A DNA stretch of 64,000 bases from Alphaproteobacteria bacterium (GTDB lineage Bacteria; Pseudomonadota; Alphaproteobacteria; Rhodobacterales; Rhodobacteraceae). The position numbers and the translations under genes are program-made. Positions 46,642-55,348 of this stretch are shown piece by piece. Numbering within the stretch: the stretch's first letter is position 1; each line of letters opens with the position of its first letter. Under the pieces are notes generated by a model, which did not search any database, was not told the origin of the DNA, and saw only the letters and a program-made list of their open reading frames with translations. The stretch covers positions 62,001 to 126,000 of the forward strand of contig JAUILL010000005.1 in NCBI GenBank assembly GCA_030433335.1, read 5' to 3'.

Positions 46642-47739
46642 ATGGGCTTTAAGATGGGGATTGTGGGTCTGCCGAACGTCGGTAAGTCCACTCTGTTCAA
46701 CGCACTGACCAAGACCGCGGCTGCGCAGGCTGCAAACTTTCCGTTCTGCACCATCGAGCCCAACGTGGGCGAGGTGGCCGTGCCCGACGCACGTCTGGAC
46801 AAACTGGCCAGCATCGCAGGCTCGAAAGAGATCATTCCCGCGCGCATGACCTTTGTGGACATCGCCGGTCTGGTCAAAGGTGCATCGCAGGGCGAAGGTC
46901 TGGGCAACCAGTTCCTGGCCAACATCCGCGAAACCGACGCGATCGCGCAGGTTCTGCGCTGCTTCGAGGATGACGATATCACCCACGTGGATGGCCGTGT
47001 TGACCCGATTGCGGACGCCGAAGTGATCGAGACCGAACTCATGCTTGCCGATATGGAAAGCATCGAGAAGCGACTGGCCAACCTGACCCGCAAAATCCGT
47101 GGCGGCGACAAAGAGGCCGTGGCGCAAGAACGTCTGCTGAAGCTGGCGATGGCCGCGCTGGAAGACGGCAAACCTGCGCGCACCGTGGACGTGGACGAGG
47201 AAGACAAGAAGGCTTGGAAAATGCTCCAGCTTCTGACCTCGAAGCCGATCCTGTACGTTTGCAACGTGGACGAAGGCTCGGCCGCGACCGGCAACGAATT
47301 CAGCGCCAAGGTCGAGGCCATGGCCGCAGAGCAGGGCGCCAGCACCGTCATCATCAGCGCGCAGATCGAAGAAGAGATCAGCCAGCTGGAGAAAGAAGAA
47401 GCCGAGATGTTCCTTGGCGAAATGGATCTGGAAGAGCCCGGTCTGGACCGCCTGATCCGTGCGGGCTACGCGCTGTTGGGTTTGCAGACCTACTTTACTG
47501 TCGGCCCCAAAGAGGCGCGTGCTTGGACCATCCGCAAGGGCATGCTGGCTCCGCAGGCGGCTGGTGTGATCCACGGCGACTTCGAACGCGGCTTCATCCG
47601 CTCGGAAACCATCGCATTCGACGACTACGTCGCGGGCAATGGCGAAGCAGGTGCCAAAGAGGCGGGCAAGATGCGCGTCGAAGGCAAAACCTACGAGGTC
47701 AAAGACGGCGATGTCCTTCACTTCCTGTTCAACGCCTAA
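46642..47739 (+). CDS. ychF: Redox/ribosome-associated ATPase YchF (Obg family)
   Basis: A 365-residue Obg-type P-loop protein. G1 MGIVGLPNVGKSTLFNAL, G3 FVDIAGLVKGASQGEGLGN, and NVDE at the G4 position where GTPases have NKxD, which explains the ATP preference of YchF. A coiled-coil domain is inserted at about 130-200, and the C-terminal TGS domain (YFTVGPKEARAWTIRKG, ending VLHFLFNA) is intact. AAGGAG lies eight bases before ATG 46642. Followed by its own terminator. Confidence 0.97.
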   Translation: MGFKMGIVGLPNVGKSTLFNALTKTAAAQAANFPFCTIEPNVGEVAVPDARLDKLASIAGSKEIIPARMTFVDIAGLVKGASQGEGLGNQFLANIRETDAIAQVLRCFEDDDITHVDGRVDPIADAEVIETELMLADMESIEKRLANLTRKIRGGDKEAVAQERLLKLAMAALEDGKPARTVDVDEEDKKAWKMLQLLTSKPILYVCNVDEGSAATGNEFSAKVEAMAAEQGASTVIISAQIEEEISQLEKEEAEMFLGEMDLEEPGLDRLIRAGYALLGLQTYFTVGPKEARAWTIRKGMLAPQAAGVIHGDFERGFIRSETIAFDDYVAGNGEAGAKEAGKMRVEGKTYEVKDGDVLHFLFNA

Positions 47740-47761
47740 GCCAGTCCAATCTGAGAACACC

Positions 47762-47797
47762 AAAGCGCCTTCGGTTTCGCCGGAGGCGCTTTTTTTC
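47762..47797 (+). terminator. Terminator of ychF
   Basis: AAAGCGCCTTCGG (47762-47774) pairs with CCGGAGGCGCTTT (47780-47792), one G-T pair, followed by further T to TTTTTTT. It lies 23 bases after the stop codon. Confidence 0.88.
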
Positions 47798-47910
47798 TGC
47801 CCGCGCTGAATTCCTTACTTATCTTTTGGATAGTTCGGGGCAACACTCCAAGGCATTGAAGAGCCGAGTCGATTTTCGGCCGGAGGATCATTTTTTATTG
47901 GAGGTCGTCT

Positions 47911-49425
47911 ATGCAGGCGAATTGGGATTTTAGTCGGGGCGATGGTGTCTCGAACGTGATTGACTGGACATTTCTCGATGGTGCGTCCGAAACATTTTTA
48001 GGCGAGAATGGCATCATTGAAGATGTGAGCTTTTTGTACTCGCGCTATTATTGGGGGGCAAGTGTTCGCTCGTCGGACCTGAGCTATCAGGATCGCATTT
48101 CGTTCACAGACGGGACCGAACAGTATTCGATCCTCGGGAATTATCTCGATGCGACCGATAATACGACCTATTGGTTTGATTCTCGGGTCACGGCGCTGAC
48201 ATTCAATGACCCCGCTACGGAAGACCGCTGGATCGTGACTTTCGACGACTCGGATCTTTCCCTGGACGATCTCGTTGCGACCTATCTCGAGGTGGGCGCA
48301 GAAGACATGTCCGCCGTGCTCTTTGACGATGATGATGGCATGGTCGGATCTGATGGCGACGATCTGTTCTATGGCTACGGAGGGGACGACGCCATCAAAG
48401 CCAAGGACGGAGCAGACAGCATCTATGGCGGAGAAGGCGATGACATTCTCATGGGCCAAGCGGGAGATGACTTGTTGGTCGCGGGTGCAGGAGATGACTC
48501 TCTTGACGGCGGCAAAGGAAACGACGTCCTGAATGGCGGCGCAGGCGACGATCAAATATTTGCAGGCAAAGGAAACGACGTCCTGAATGGCGGCGATGGC
48601 AATGACGTTCTGGATGGCGGTGCACAAGACGACGTTCTGGATGGCGGCGCGGGTGCTGACACCCTCTATGCCGGTGCTGGATATGACGTCCTGTATGGCG
48701 GCGATGGCAATGACTACATGGAGGGCGGGTGGGCGAATTCCAGCATCTCCGAACTCTACGGCGAAGATGGCGATGACATCCTCTGGGGCGGTGGCTACGG
48801 GATTTCCCATTTGCTCGATGGTGGTGCCGGCAACGACGAACTCCACGCGGAGTGGAACTACTACTATGACTACTACTACGCAGAGACTGACTCCCCAGTC
48901 ACAGAACTGTATGGCGGCGTAGGCGATGACAGCCTTTATTCAGCGAACGTAGGTGATTTTCTTGATGGTGGCGCTGGTGCTGACCTGATGTGGGGTCGCA
49001 ATGGCAACGACACAATCACTGGTGGCGCGGGCGCGGATAGCATTCGCGGCGGTCGCGGTGCTGACGATATCGAAGGCGGCGCGGGTGATGACGAGATCTA
49101 TGGCGGCGGAGGAAAGGACACGATCCGCGCTGGGATGGGCTCTGACACGCTGAAAGGCGGCAATGGCGCAGACGAGTTTGTCTTTGAAAATACCGACGAA
49201 GGCGCGATGATCCTCGATTTCGTATCTGGCACCGATACGATTGTGTTCGAGGGCATGGCAGAGTTCGAAGATTCAGTCGTTTTCGCATCTGCTGTGGTCG
49301 ATTGGGTAGACGGCGATCCAGAACCCGAATTCTCTGAGATTGTTCATATGGTTGTGGGGGATCTGGTTATCGAGCTCGTCGGAACCGGCATCTACATCGA
49401 CCAGTCAGACTTGATCTTTACCTGA
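47911..49425 (+). CDS. RTX calcium-binding protein with aspartate-rich nonapeptide repeats
   Basis: A 504-residue very acidic protein. The N-terminal 145 residues are a unique beta-rich segment; from about residue 150 to 430 there are over twenty GGxGxDx(L/I)x nonapeptides (for example DDSLDGGKGNDVLNGGAGDD), which bind calcium and fold as a parallel beta-roll. Two insertions (about 265-320, with a tyrosine-rich stretch) interrupt the roll. The C-terminal 65 residues are hydrophobic-aromatic and aspartate-rich, as in type I secretion signals. There is no classical signal peptide. TTGGAGG lies seven bases before the ATG. No secretion genes are nearby. A secreted surface or matrix protein is likely. 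Confidence 0.85.
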   Translation: MQANWDFSRGDGVSNVIDWTFLDGASETFLGENGIIEDVSFLYSRYYWGASVRSSDLSYQDRISFTDGTEQYSILGNYLDATDNTTYWFDSRVTALTFNDPATEDRWIVTFDDSDLSLDDLVATYLEVGAEDMSAVLFDDDDGMVGSDGDDLFYGYGGDDAIKAKDGADSIYGGEGDDILMGQAGDDLLVAGAGDDSLDGGKGNDVLNGGAGDDQIFAGKGNDVLNGGDGNDVLDGGAQDDVLDGGAGADTLYAGAGYDVLYGGDGNDYMEGGWANSSISELYGEDGDDILWGGGYGISHLLDGGAGNDELHAEWNYYYDYYYAETDSPVTELYGGVGDDSLYSANVGDFLDGGAGADLMWGRNGNDTITGGAGADSIRGGRGADDIEGGAGDDEIYGGGGKDTIRAGMGSDTLKGGNGADEFVFENTDEGAMILDFVSGTDTIVFEGMAEFEDSVVFASAVVDWVDGDPEPEFSEIVHMVVGDLVIELVGTGIYIDQSDLIFT

Positions 49426-49519
49426 CAATAAGTTGCGACGCTTTGGTGACGGAAAAAACTGTCACCAAAGCGTCAATCTGCTCTTGTGCCTGCCCCCCGA
49501 GAAATGTAGACCCGTCGAC

Positions 49520-49609
49520 GGAGACGTGGCCGAGTGGTCGAAGGCGCTCCCCTGCTAAGGGAGTAGGCGAGGAATCGTCTCGAGGGTTCGAATCCCTTCG
49601 TCTCCGCCA
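49520..49609 (+). tRNA. tRNA-Ser (anticodon GCT), CCA encoded
   Basis: GGAGACG and CGTCTCC acceptor arms, discriminator G and an encoded CCA (607-609 of 49 kb), anticodon stem CTCCC/GGGAG with loop CTGCTAA (GCT, reading AGC/AGT), a long class II variable arm and GGTTCGAATCC T arm; 90 bases. Insertion-sequence remnants begin about 100 bases after its 3' end, so it marks the edge of the accessory region. Confidence 0.96.
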
Positions 49610-49712
49610 CTAAATGTGGCTATCAAATCTATTTAATTAATCATATTAAAACGTTACGTCGCTCATCCGGTCCGCCGATAACCTTGTTTTGCCACACATT
49701 TTGCCCTAACAA

Positions 49713-49961
49713 ATGGATGGGAAAGGACGCTTCCTCGACAATATTTTCATCGAGAGGCTCTGGCGCACCCTGAAATACGAGTGTGTTTACCTGCACGCTT
49801 GGGAAACCGGTTCAGAGACAAAGGCAGCCATCCGGAAATGGATGTCCTTCTACAACCACCAGCGCCCGCATTCTGCCTTGGACGGCAGGCCACCGGCGCT
49901 GGTCTATTGGCAGAGAAATGATATCAGCAAACCGGATCAGCGGGTGCAAAAAGTAGCTTAA
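49713..49961 (+). pseudogene. IS3-family transposase, C-terminal remnant
   Basis: An 82-residue fragment with the end of the IS3 integrase core: MDGKGRFLDNIFIERLWRTL contains the final catalytic glutamate of the DDE triad, and KWMSFYNHQRPHSALDGRPP is the family's usual C-terminus. A stop codon stands just upstream in frame, so the first two catalytic aspartates and the orfA partner are gone. It lies about 100 bases after the tRNA-Ser gene. Not functional. Confidence 0.88.
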
Positions 49962-50001
49962 ATTATGCCAGATCCTGTCCAAGAGATCGGCAGTAGCTCA
50001 A

Positions 50002-50195
50002 GGATCGGGAAAACTAGATAGCAACTGTGAGCGCACAAGCTAGAGATACAGATGCGGACCCGTTCCGCAGATCACCCTCCCGGCCAGCGGTTTCTGGAAA
50101 TGCCGCACGAACAGGCCTGACAGAAGACCGCACTCGATCACCTTGCTTAGAAGTCAAAGGCACTTGCACAACGGGCGGCAACCACAGAAGTTGCT
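50002..50195 (+). repeat. Inverted repeat flanking the RCC1-RTX gene, left copy
   Basis: About 194 bases that recur in reverse orientation at 52875-53068 with roughly nine in ten positions equal. It begins GGATCGGGAAAACTAGATAG and ends CCACAGAAGTTGCT. Both copies can be read as part of an open frame, with the translation differing little, but I do not recognise a protein. The two copies enclose exactly one gene. Confidence 0.8.
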
Positions 50196-50306
50196 TAATG
50201 CGTTTTTGTTCCTCTCCCAGCCAAAAAAGAGTAGCCGAAAACTCCAACTTCAAATGGCCCATTTTTTATCGGGCCGAGCAGGGCAGTCACCTCGACCAAA
50301 TATCAG

Positions 50307-52736
50307 TCATAAATCGTAGTCAAAGCTGACCTTATCGAACAACTCTTCTAATTTCTCGACACCCTCTACTACGAGGGTGCTCTCCCCAAAGTTGAAAACA
50401 ACTGCGCCTTCAATCGCACTAGCGAACTCGAGGATAAAAGCCTCTGCAATCCAGGATTCCAAATCGTCGTTAGTCGAATAGATTACAAGCGTGTCTCCAC
50501 CCTTCATATCGGTTATGGTGTCGTTGCCTCCCAGAGCGATGTTCATCGCGAAGGTATCTGCCGCAGCTCCTCCGGTTAGAATGTCGTCTTGTTGTCCACC
50601 GTCCAAGTGATCTTGGCCGTCGCCGCCACGTAGATGGTCATTCCCGATACCGCCCGACAGATCGTCATCGCCATCCATCCCAAACAACTGATCGTTTCCC
50701 GCACGACCATAAAGCTTGTCCGCGTGGGACCCGCCCTTGAGCAGATCTTTGCCCTTGCCTCCCACAAGATCATCATGGCCCAAACCACCCCGTAGTGTGT
50801 CGTCGCCACTTCCCCCGACCAGTCTGTCAGAGCCTTTGGCTCCTGTCAGGTCGTCCGCACCAACCCCACCATTCAAGGTGTCGTCGCCCATCCCGCCTTC
50901 CAAGACGTCGAAATCACTGCCACCCTTGAGCTTATCTTCACCCAAGCCACCCAACAGTGTATCGCTACCAGAACCACCCAGTAGTGTGTCCGAGCCAGAT
51001 GCACCAAGAATTCTATCATCACCGCCTGCGGCCCATACTCTGTCAGAGCCTGCGCCTGAGTTGATGTCATCTGCAGTCTCGCCGAAGCTGAGAATGTCAT
51101 CCGAGGCGGTTGGCGTTTTACCGTCGTTTTCAATCCATATGATTGGACTGCTCAGGATTTCAGTCGTGCCGTCGCCATCGGTATAGCTGATCTCCAGCCT
51201 GAATGGCTCACCTATATCGGGATCGTCAAGTAAGTAGGTCGAGCCTGACGCACCTGAAATCACATCCTCTTGGCGGTACCACTGGTAGTGTACCTCGCCC
51301 ATTCCATTTGAGTCCGTGATACCAGAAATGTCTGAAACAAGTACTTCTAAATCCCCGTGTTCTTGGGTGACCAGAATCTCACCACTTGGAACGAAATTCT
51401 GACCAGCTTCAAAACCGATTTCCCAAACATCTGGGTCTGCAAATGCGACAACTCCGCTTGCTAATTCGTCTGCTACGGCAGAAGAATCGCCTCCTTGTGT
51501 GGCATCTCCCCAAGTCACGACCGATCCATCTTCTTTCAATGCGGCAAAAGAGTATGAATTGTTATAAACAGCAGTTACACCACCTGTTAGTTGCGCCGAG
51601 ACAGAAGAAGAATCGCCTCCGTATGTGGCATCTCCCCAAGTCACGACCGACCCATCTTCTTTCACTGCGGCAAAAGCGTATGGATTGCTATAAACAGCAG
51701 TTACACCACCTGTTAATAGCGTCGAGACAGAAGAAGAATCGCCACCGTATGTGGCATCTCCCCAAGTCACCACCGATCCATCGTCTTTCACTGCGGCAAA
51801 AGAGTGTCCATTGCTATAAACAGCAGTTACACCACCTGTGAGTAACGTTGAGACAGAAGAAGAATCGCCTCCGCGTGTGGCATATCCCCAAGTCACAACC
51901 GATCCATCGTCTTTTAATGCAGCAAAGGCTCCGCCTTTGCCGAAAACCTCGACTACGCCATCAGCGAGAGACTCGGAGATTGGCATCTCTCCGCCCCCAC
52001 CCCAAGTCACGACCGAGCCATTCTCTTTCACTGCGGCAAAGGCGTTTCCAGAGCTATAGATCGCCACCACCCCTTCCGAAAGATATTCAGAAACTGCCGA
52101 AGAATCCCCCGCGCCCTGATACCCCCAAGACACCACCGATCCATCGCTTTTCAGTGCGGCAAAGGCGCGTGAAGCGCTATAGATCGCCACCACTCCTTCC
52201 GAGAGAGAGGAGGAGGAAGCTGGTGTGAAAGTGTCGTTATAGTAGTTGGCGAGCAACCATCCCCATGTCACGACTGATCCATCGTCTTTCAATGCGGCAA
52301 AAGCTTCGTCTGTGCTGGAAATCGAGACCACACCGTCAGAAAGAAATGAAGAGACATACGTCGAATACCCCCCGCTGCCTCCATAGCCCCAAGTGACGAC
52401 AGACCCGTCATTCTTCAAAGCGGCGAAGGCGTAAGCTGTACTGTAAACAGCAGTTACACCTCCAGAAAGAGATTCAGCGACCGACGAAGAATCCCCGCCG
52501 GAAACGTCATAGCCCCATGTCACTACTGATCCATTGTTCTTCAACGCAGCAAAGGCATATGTGGTACTGTATACCGCAATGACACCTTCAGAAAGAGGCG
52601 TAGAAACTGATGAAGAATCATCACTGCCTCCATAGCCCCAAGTCACTACTGACCCGTCTTCCTTTAGAACAGCAAAAGCATCCTCGTTCCTGTAAGTTTG
52701 AATTGACGCGTTTGTTTCAAAATACGGCTGAGCCAC
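50307..52736 (-). CDS. RCC1-like repeat protein with C-terminal RTX calcium-binding roll
   Basis: An 809-residue protein in three parts. Residues 1 to about 425: ten repeats of about 42 residues with the core AFAALKxDGSVVTWG, related to RCC1-type propeller blades. About 430-530: a beta-sandwich-like segment (GEVHYQWYRQEDVISGASGS) as in immunoglobulin-like adhesin modules. About 545-740: about twenty GGxGxDxL nonapeptides, then a C-terminal 65 residues resembling a type I secretion signal. No N-terminal signal peptide. It starts at GTG 52736 with CAGGA upstream. Lower GC than the core genes, an inverted repeat on both sides and IS remnants around it indicate horizontal gain. A secreted adhesin or matrix protein is the best guess; enzymatic activity is not visible. 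Confidence 0.82.
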   Translation of the reverse strand: MAQPYFETNASIQTYRNEDAFAVLKEDGSVVTWGYGGSDDSSSVSTPLSEGVIAVYSTTYAFAALKNNGSVVTWGYDVSGGDSSSVAESLSGGVTAVYSTAYAFAALKNDGSVVTWGYGGSGGYSTYVSSFLSDGVVSISSTDEAFAALKDDGSVVTWGWLLANYYNDTFTPASSSSLSEGVVAIYSASRAFAALKSDGSVVSWGYQGAGDSSAVSEYLSEGVVAIYSSGNAFAAVKENGSVVTWGGGGEMPISESLADGVVEVFGKGGAFAALKDDGSVVTWGYATRGGDSSSVSTLLTGGVTAVYSNGHSFAAVKDDGSVVTWGDATYGGDSSSVSTLLTGGVTAVYSNPYAFAAVKEDGSVVTWGDATYGGDSSSVSAQLTGGVTAVYNNSYSFAALKEDGSVVTWGDATQGGDSSAVADELASGVVAFADPDVWEIGFEAGQNFVPSGEILVTQEHGDLEVLVSDISGITDSNGMGEVHYQWYRQEDVISGASGSTYLLDDPDIGEPFRLEISYTDGDGTTEILSSPIIWIENDGKTPTASDDILSFGETADDINSGAGSDRVWAAGGDDRILGASGSDTLLGGSGSDTLLGGLGEDKLKGGSDFDVLEGGMGDDTLNGGVGADDLTGAKGSDRLVGGSGDDTLRGGLGHDDLVGGKGKDLLKGGSHADKLYGRAGNDQLFGMDGDDDLSGGIGNDHLRGGDGQDHLDGGQQDDILTGGAAADTFAMNIALGGNDTITDMKGGDTLVIYSTNDDLESWIAEAFILEFASAIEGAVVFNFGESTLVVEGVEKLEELFDKVSFDYDL
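51480..51990 (-). repeat. 126-bp tandem repeat within the RCC1-RTX gene
   Basis: The block CCCCAAGTCAC recurs at 51508, 51634, 51760 and 51886, exactly 126 bases apart, equal to one 42-residue protein repeat. These four copies are nearly identical in DNA (GGCATCTCCCCAAGTCACGA, AAACAGCAGTTACACCACCT), while the six repeats nearer the start of the protein have diverged, so the downstream part expanded recently. Confidence 0.85.
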
Positions 52737-52874
52737 TTTAAGTCCTGACCTATATTGAATTTACCACGTAGTAATTGAATTTTGGGTGAGCTTAATCTCA
52801 GGTTGGAATAATACAATCCTTCCGCGGAGCACCGTTTCTGGCCTGCCCCCATCGACCGGTTCGGTTTGATTGCG

Positions 52875-53068
52875 AGCAACTTCTGTGGTTGCCGCCGTTT
52901 GTGCAAGTGCCTTTGACTTCTGAGCAAGGTGATCGGGTGCGGTCTTTTGTCAGGTCTGTTCGTGCGGCATTTCCAGAAGCCGCTGGCCGGGATGGTGATC
53001 TGCGGAACGGGTCCACATCTGTATCTCGAGCTTGTGCGCTCACAGTTGCTATCTGGTTTTCCCGATCC
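52875..53068 (-). repeat. Inverted repeat flanking the RCC1-RTX gene, right copy
   Basis: Reverse-oriented partner of 50002-50195. It begins AGCAACTTCTGTGG on the plus strand and ends TTTTCCCGATCC. The next 25 bases lead straight into the decayed IS110 gene. Confidence 0.8.
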
Positions 53069-53091
53069 GGATCATTTCGATCTTTTGCCCA

Positions 53092-53790
53092 CTAGGTCGT
53101 CGACCTCTCACACCTCCTTCCCCGATGCCGCTTGTTCCAGGCTGCGCATCCTATGCGGCGGCAGTCGGCGTCGGGATCCTGTAATCCTCCTGTTTCGTCA
53201 TCATGGCCCAGACGGCTCGCTATCTTGTTCGCTAGCGCGATCTGCTCCAGCAGATCTCTACATTCGTCCCGCACAAGGGAAGCGCGCCATCTTCGGTATC
53301 GAGAAGGGCATCAATGCGGCTGAGTTGCCTTATGCCTGCCGGGAGGACATGGCCGAATTCATAGAGAAGTGCGCGCAAGGCGTTTACCAACTCGGTTCGT
53401 TGATGCACCAAGCGTTCCTTGGCTCGGAACAACGCAGCGCGCGATTGCTGCTCTTCGGTCTTGGGCAAAACGAACCGCATCTCCGGCTGTCGTGCCGCAA
53501 TGACGATCGCCTCCGCATCAGCTGCATGGTTTTCTGCCGCTTCACGAATGGACGCACATACTGCGGGGGGATCAACAGAACTTAGTGACCGAGCTGCACC
53601 AGTTCACGAGCCCAGCAATGGGCCTACCGCAGGCCTCCATCGCTACCACAGCATCGGGATACTGCGACATGAACCGGAGGAATTGATTGCGAGACAACTT
53701 CTTCCGAAAAACCGGTCTGCCGTCAGGCGCCGCACCGTGGAGTTCGAAAACAGCTTTCGCCAGATCAACTCCGATTATCGTATTCTTCAT
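53092..53790 (-). pseudogene. IS110-family transposase, frameshifted and truncated
   Basis: Minus-strand start MKNTIIGVDLAKAVFELHGA is the IS110 N-terminus with the first catalytic aspartate (GVDLAK). After AVVAMEACG the frame breaks and stops at 53584. The neighbouring frame continues with PFVKRQK, a shifted DAADAEAI-like stretch, then MRFVLPKTEEQQSRAALFRA and KERLVHQRTELVNALRALLY. The C-terminal transposase_20 domain is largely lost, since about 700 of the usual 1000 bases remain. Not functional. Confidence 0.85.
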
Positions 53791-53885
53791 CCAGCCGTCC
53801 TCTCTGTTTTGTGGCGAATACTCACCACCAAGCTGGCACATCGCGATGCCGTTGGGGAGGGCGGCAACTATCCCATCTGTATTCA

Positions 53886-54888
53886 TTAGGGATGGCGGGG
53901 CTCCCATTTTCGCCGTTTTTTGCAAAGAGCATTGGCGATGATGACGAGCTTGCGCGCGACGGCCGTGACGATGACCTTGTGCGGCTTGCCGGCTTTGCGG
54001 AGTCGATCGGCGAAAGCTTTGAGCGTCGGGTTGTGATGTGAGGCAACCAGTGCCGCCTGGAACAGAACGTGCCGCAGAGCACGCCTGCCACCGGCGATGG
54101 CGTGCTTGCCGCGCAGCGTTCCGCTGTCCTGCGCCACAGGCGCCAGACCGGTCAGCGCTGCAGCTTGTTCGCCGGTGATCGCGCCGAGTTCGGGAAGTCA
54201 TTGCCCGGCAGGGCATTGCGGCACGCAATGGCCCGAGAGGGTCGGCGATCAGCATCGAACTGGCGACCGGCCCGATTCCGGGAACGGAACGAAGGATCCG
54301 CGCGGTGTCCGCAAGACGCCTTTCGCGACCGAGAAGCCCTGAAATTCGGCTTTCCAGCTCGGCGATCACGACATCCAACCGCTCTTTCAGCTCCACATCG
54401 ATATCCTCGAACAGCTCCGCAGTCCCGATTTCTGATGCGCCCGGATCTGAGCCAGAAGCCGCTCTCGCATCCTACCACCTGTGCCCGCCTGGTGGTCAAA
54501 CCCCTGAGAAGGCGTAGATGTTCCGCGGGGAGTGTTCGTCCCGCCTCGGGCCTGAAGACCGGGAAGCGCGCTATAAGTTCGGCATCGATCCTGTCGGTCT
54601 TGGCGCGGGTTCCAAGGCTGCGCGCGAAGGCCTTAATTTGGGCTGGCGGCACTTGGCGGGTTTCGACGCCTGCTTCCTCCAGATGGAACCAGAGCCGCCA
54701 TTCCTGCCTGCCCATATCGCTTCGAAACAGACGACGGCTCTCTGGTCGTGAGCGAGATCGGACACCGCGACATGGCCATCATCGGTATTGGGGATGCGAT
54801 GACGCTGATCGTCCGGAAGGCAGTGAATATCGAGCCAGCCTCGGGTCACATCTGTCCCGATGATCCGACCGTGTGTTCCCTTCTCCAT
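53886..54888 (-). pseudogene. Second IS110-family transposase with several frameshifts
   Basis: About 1000 bases, near full length, spread over at least three frames on the minus strand: IIGTDVTRGWLDIHCLPDDQ (catalytic aspartate region), VPPAQIKAFARSLGTRAKTD and RIDAELIARF, then ARILRSVPGIGPVASSMLIA (the helix-hairpin-helix of the transposase_20 domain) and AQDSGTLRGKHAIAGGRRAL to the end KKRRKWEPRHP. It is a different subgroup from the copy at 53092-53790. Three or more frameshifts make it dead. The 286 bases beyond it, up to 55174, show no gene. Confidence 0.85.
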
Positions 54889-55174
54889 GCTCTCGCTCGG
54901 ACGTACCTCGAACCGATGGCGGCACGCCCTCGCTCAGATAGGCGGTCCCACGCGGGCCGCTGGCAACTGTTCGAGACAATGAAGGAGTGGCGGTGCCGAC
55001 AGGCTAAGAAGCGTGGTCATGCGACAAGGGTCAGACGTCGCGCACCACCCCGTCGCGCGTCCTGGCCGGGACACGCGACGGGACCACGCTACCAGATCCG
55101 GGATACAGAAGGGTTAGGACTCAGTGATTTCGGTCGCGCCGCATGATTCACTGTTCGGAAAACGGAGCGGTGAC

Positions 55175-55348
55175 ATGAGCGATCTTTTCTGGCTGACCGA
55201 AGTGCAGATGGCACGTCTGGCGCCTTTCTCTCTTAAGCCTCACGGGGAGCCACAGGTTGATGATAAACGCGTCTTGAGCGGTATGATCTTCATCAATCGC
55301 AATGGCTTTTGCGTTGGCGGGATGCGCCAAAGGAGTGCGGTCCGCAAT
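55175..55348 (+). pseudogene. IS5-type transposase, N-terminal fragment interrupted by another IS
   Basis: MSDLFWLTEVQMARLAPFSL then VDDKRVLSGMIFINRNG is the start of an IS5-family (IS427-like) transposase. A one-base shift follows; the next frame gives LRWRDAPKECGPQW, the expected continuation. The sequence is then cut by the inverted end of the element that starts at 55349. No remainder is seen beyond 56375, so the rest was deleted. Confidence 0.8.

Noticed and set aside
52929-53585. Plus-strand protein gene spanning the right inverted repeat
   Set aside because: It runs through the decayed minus-strand IS110 gene and has no recognisable domain.
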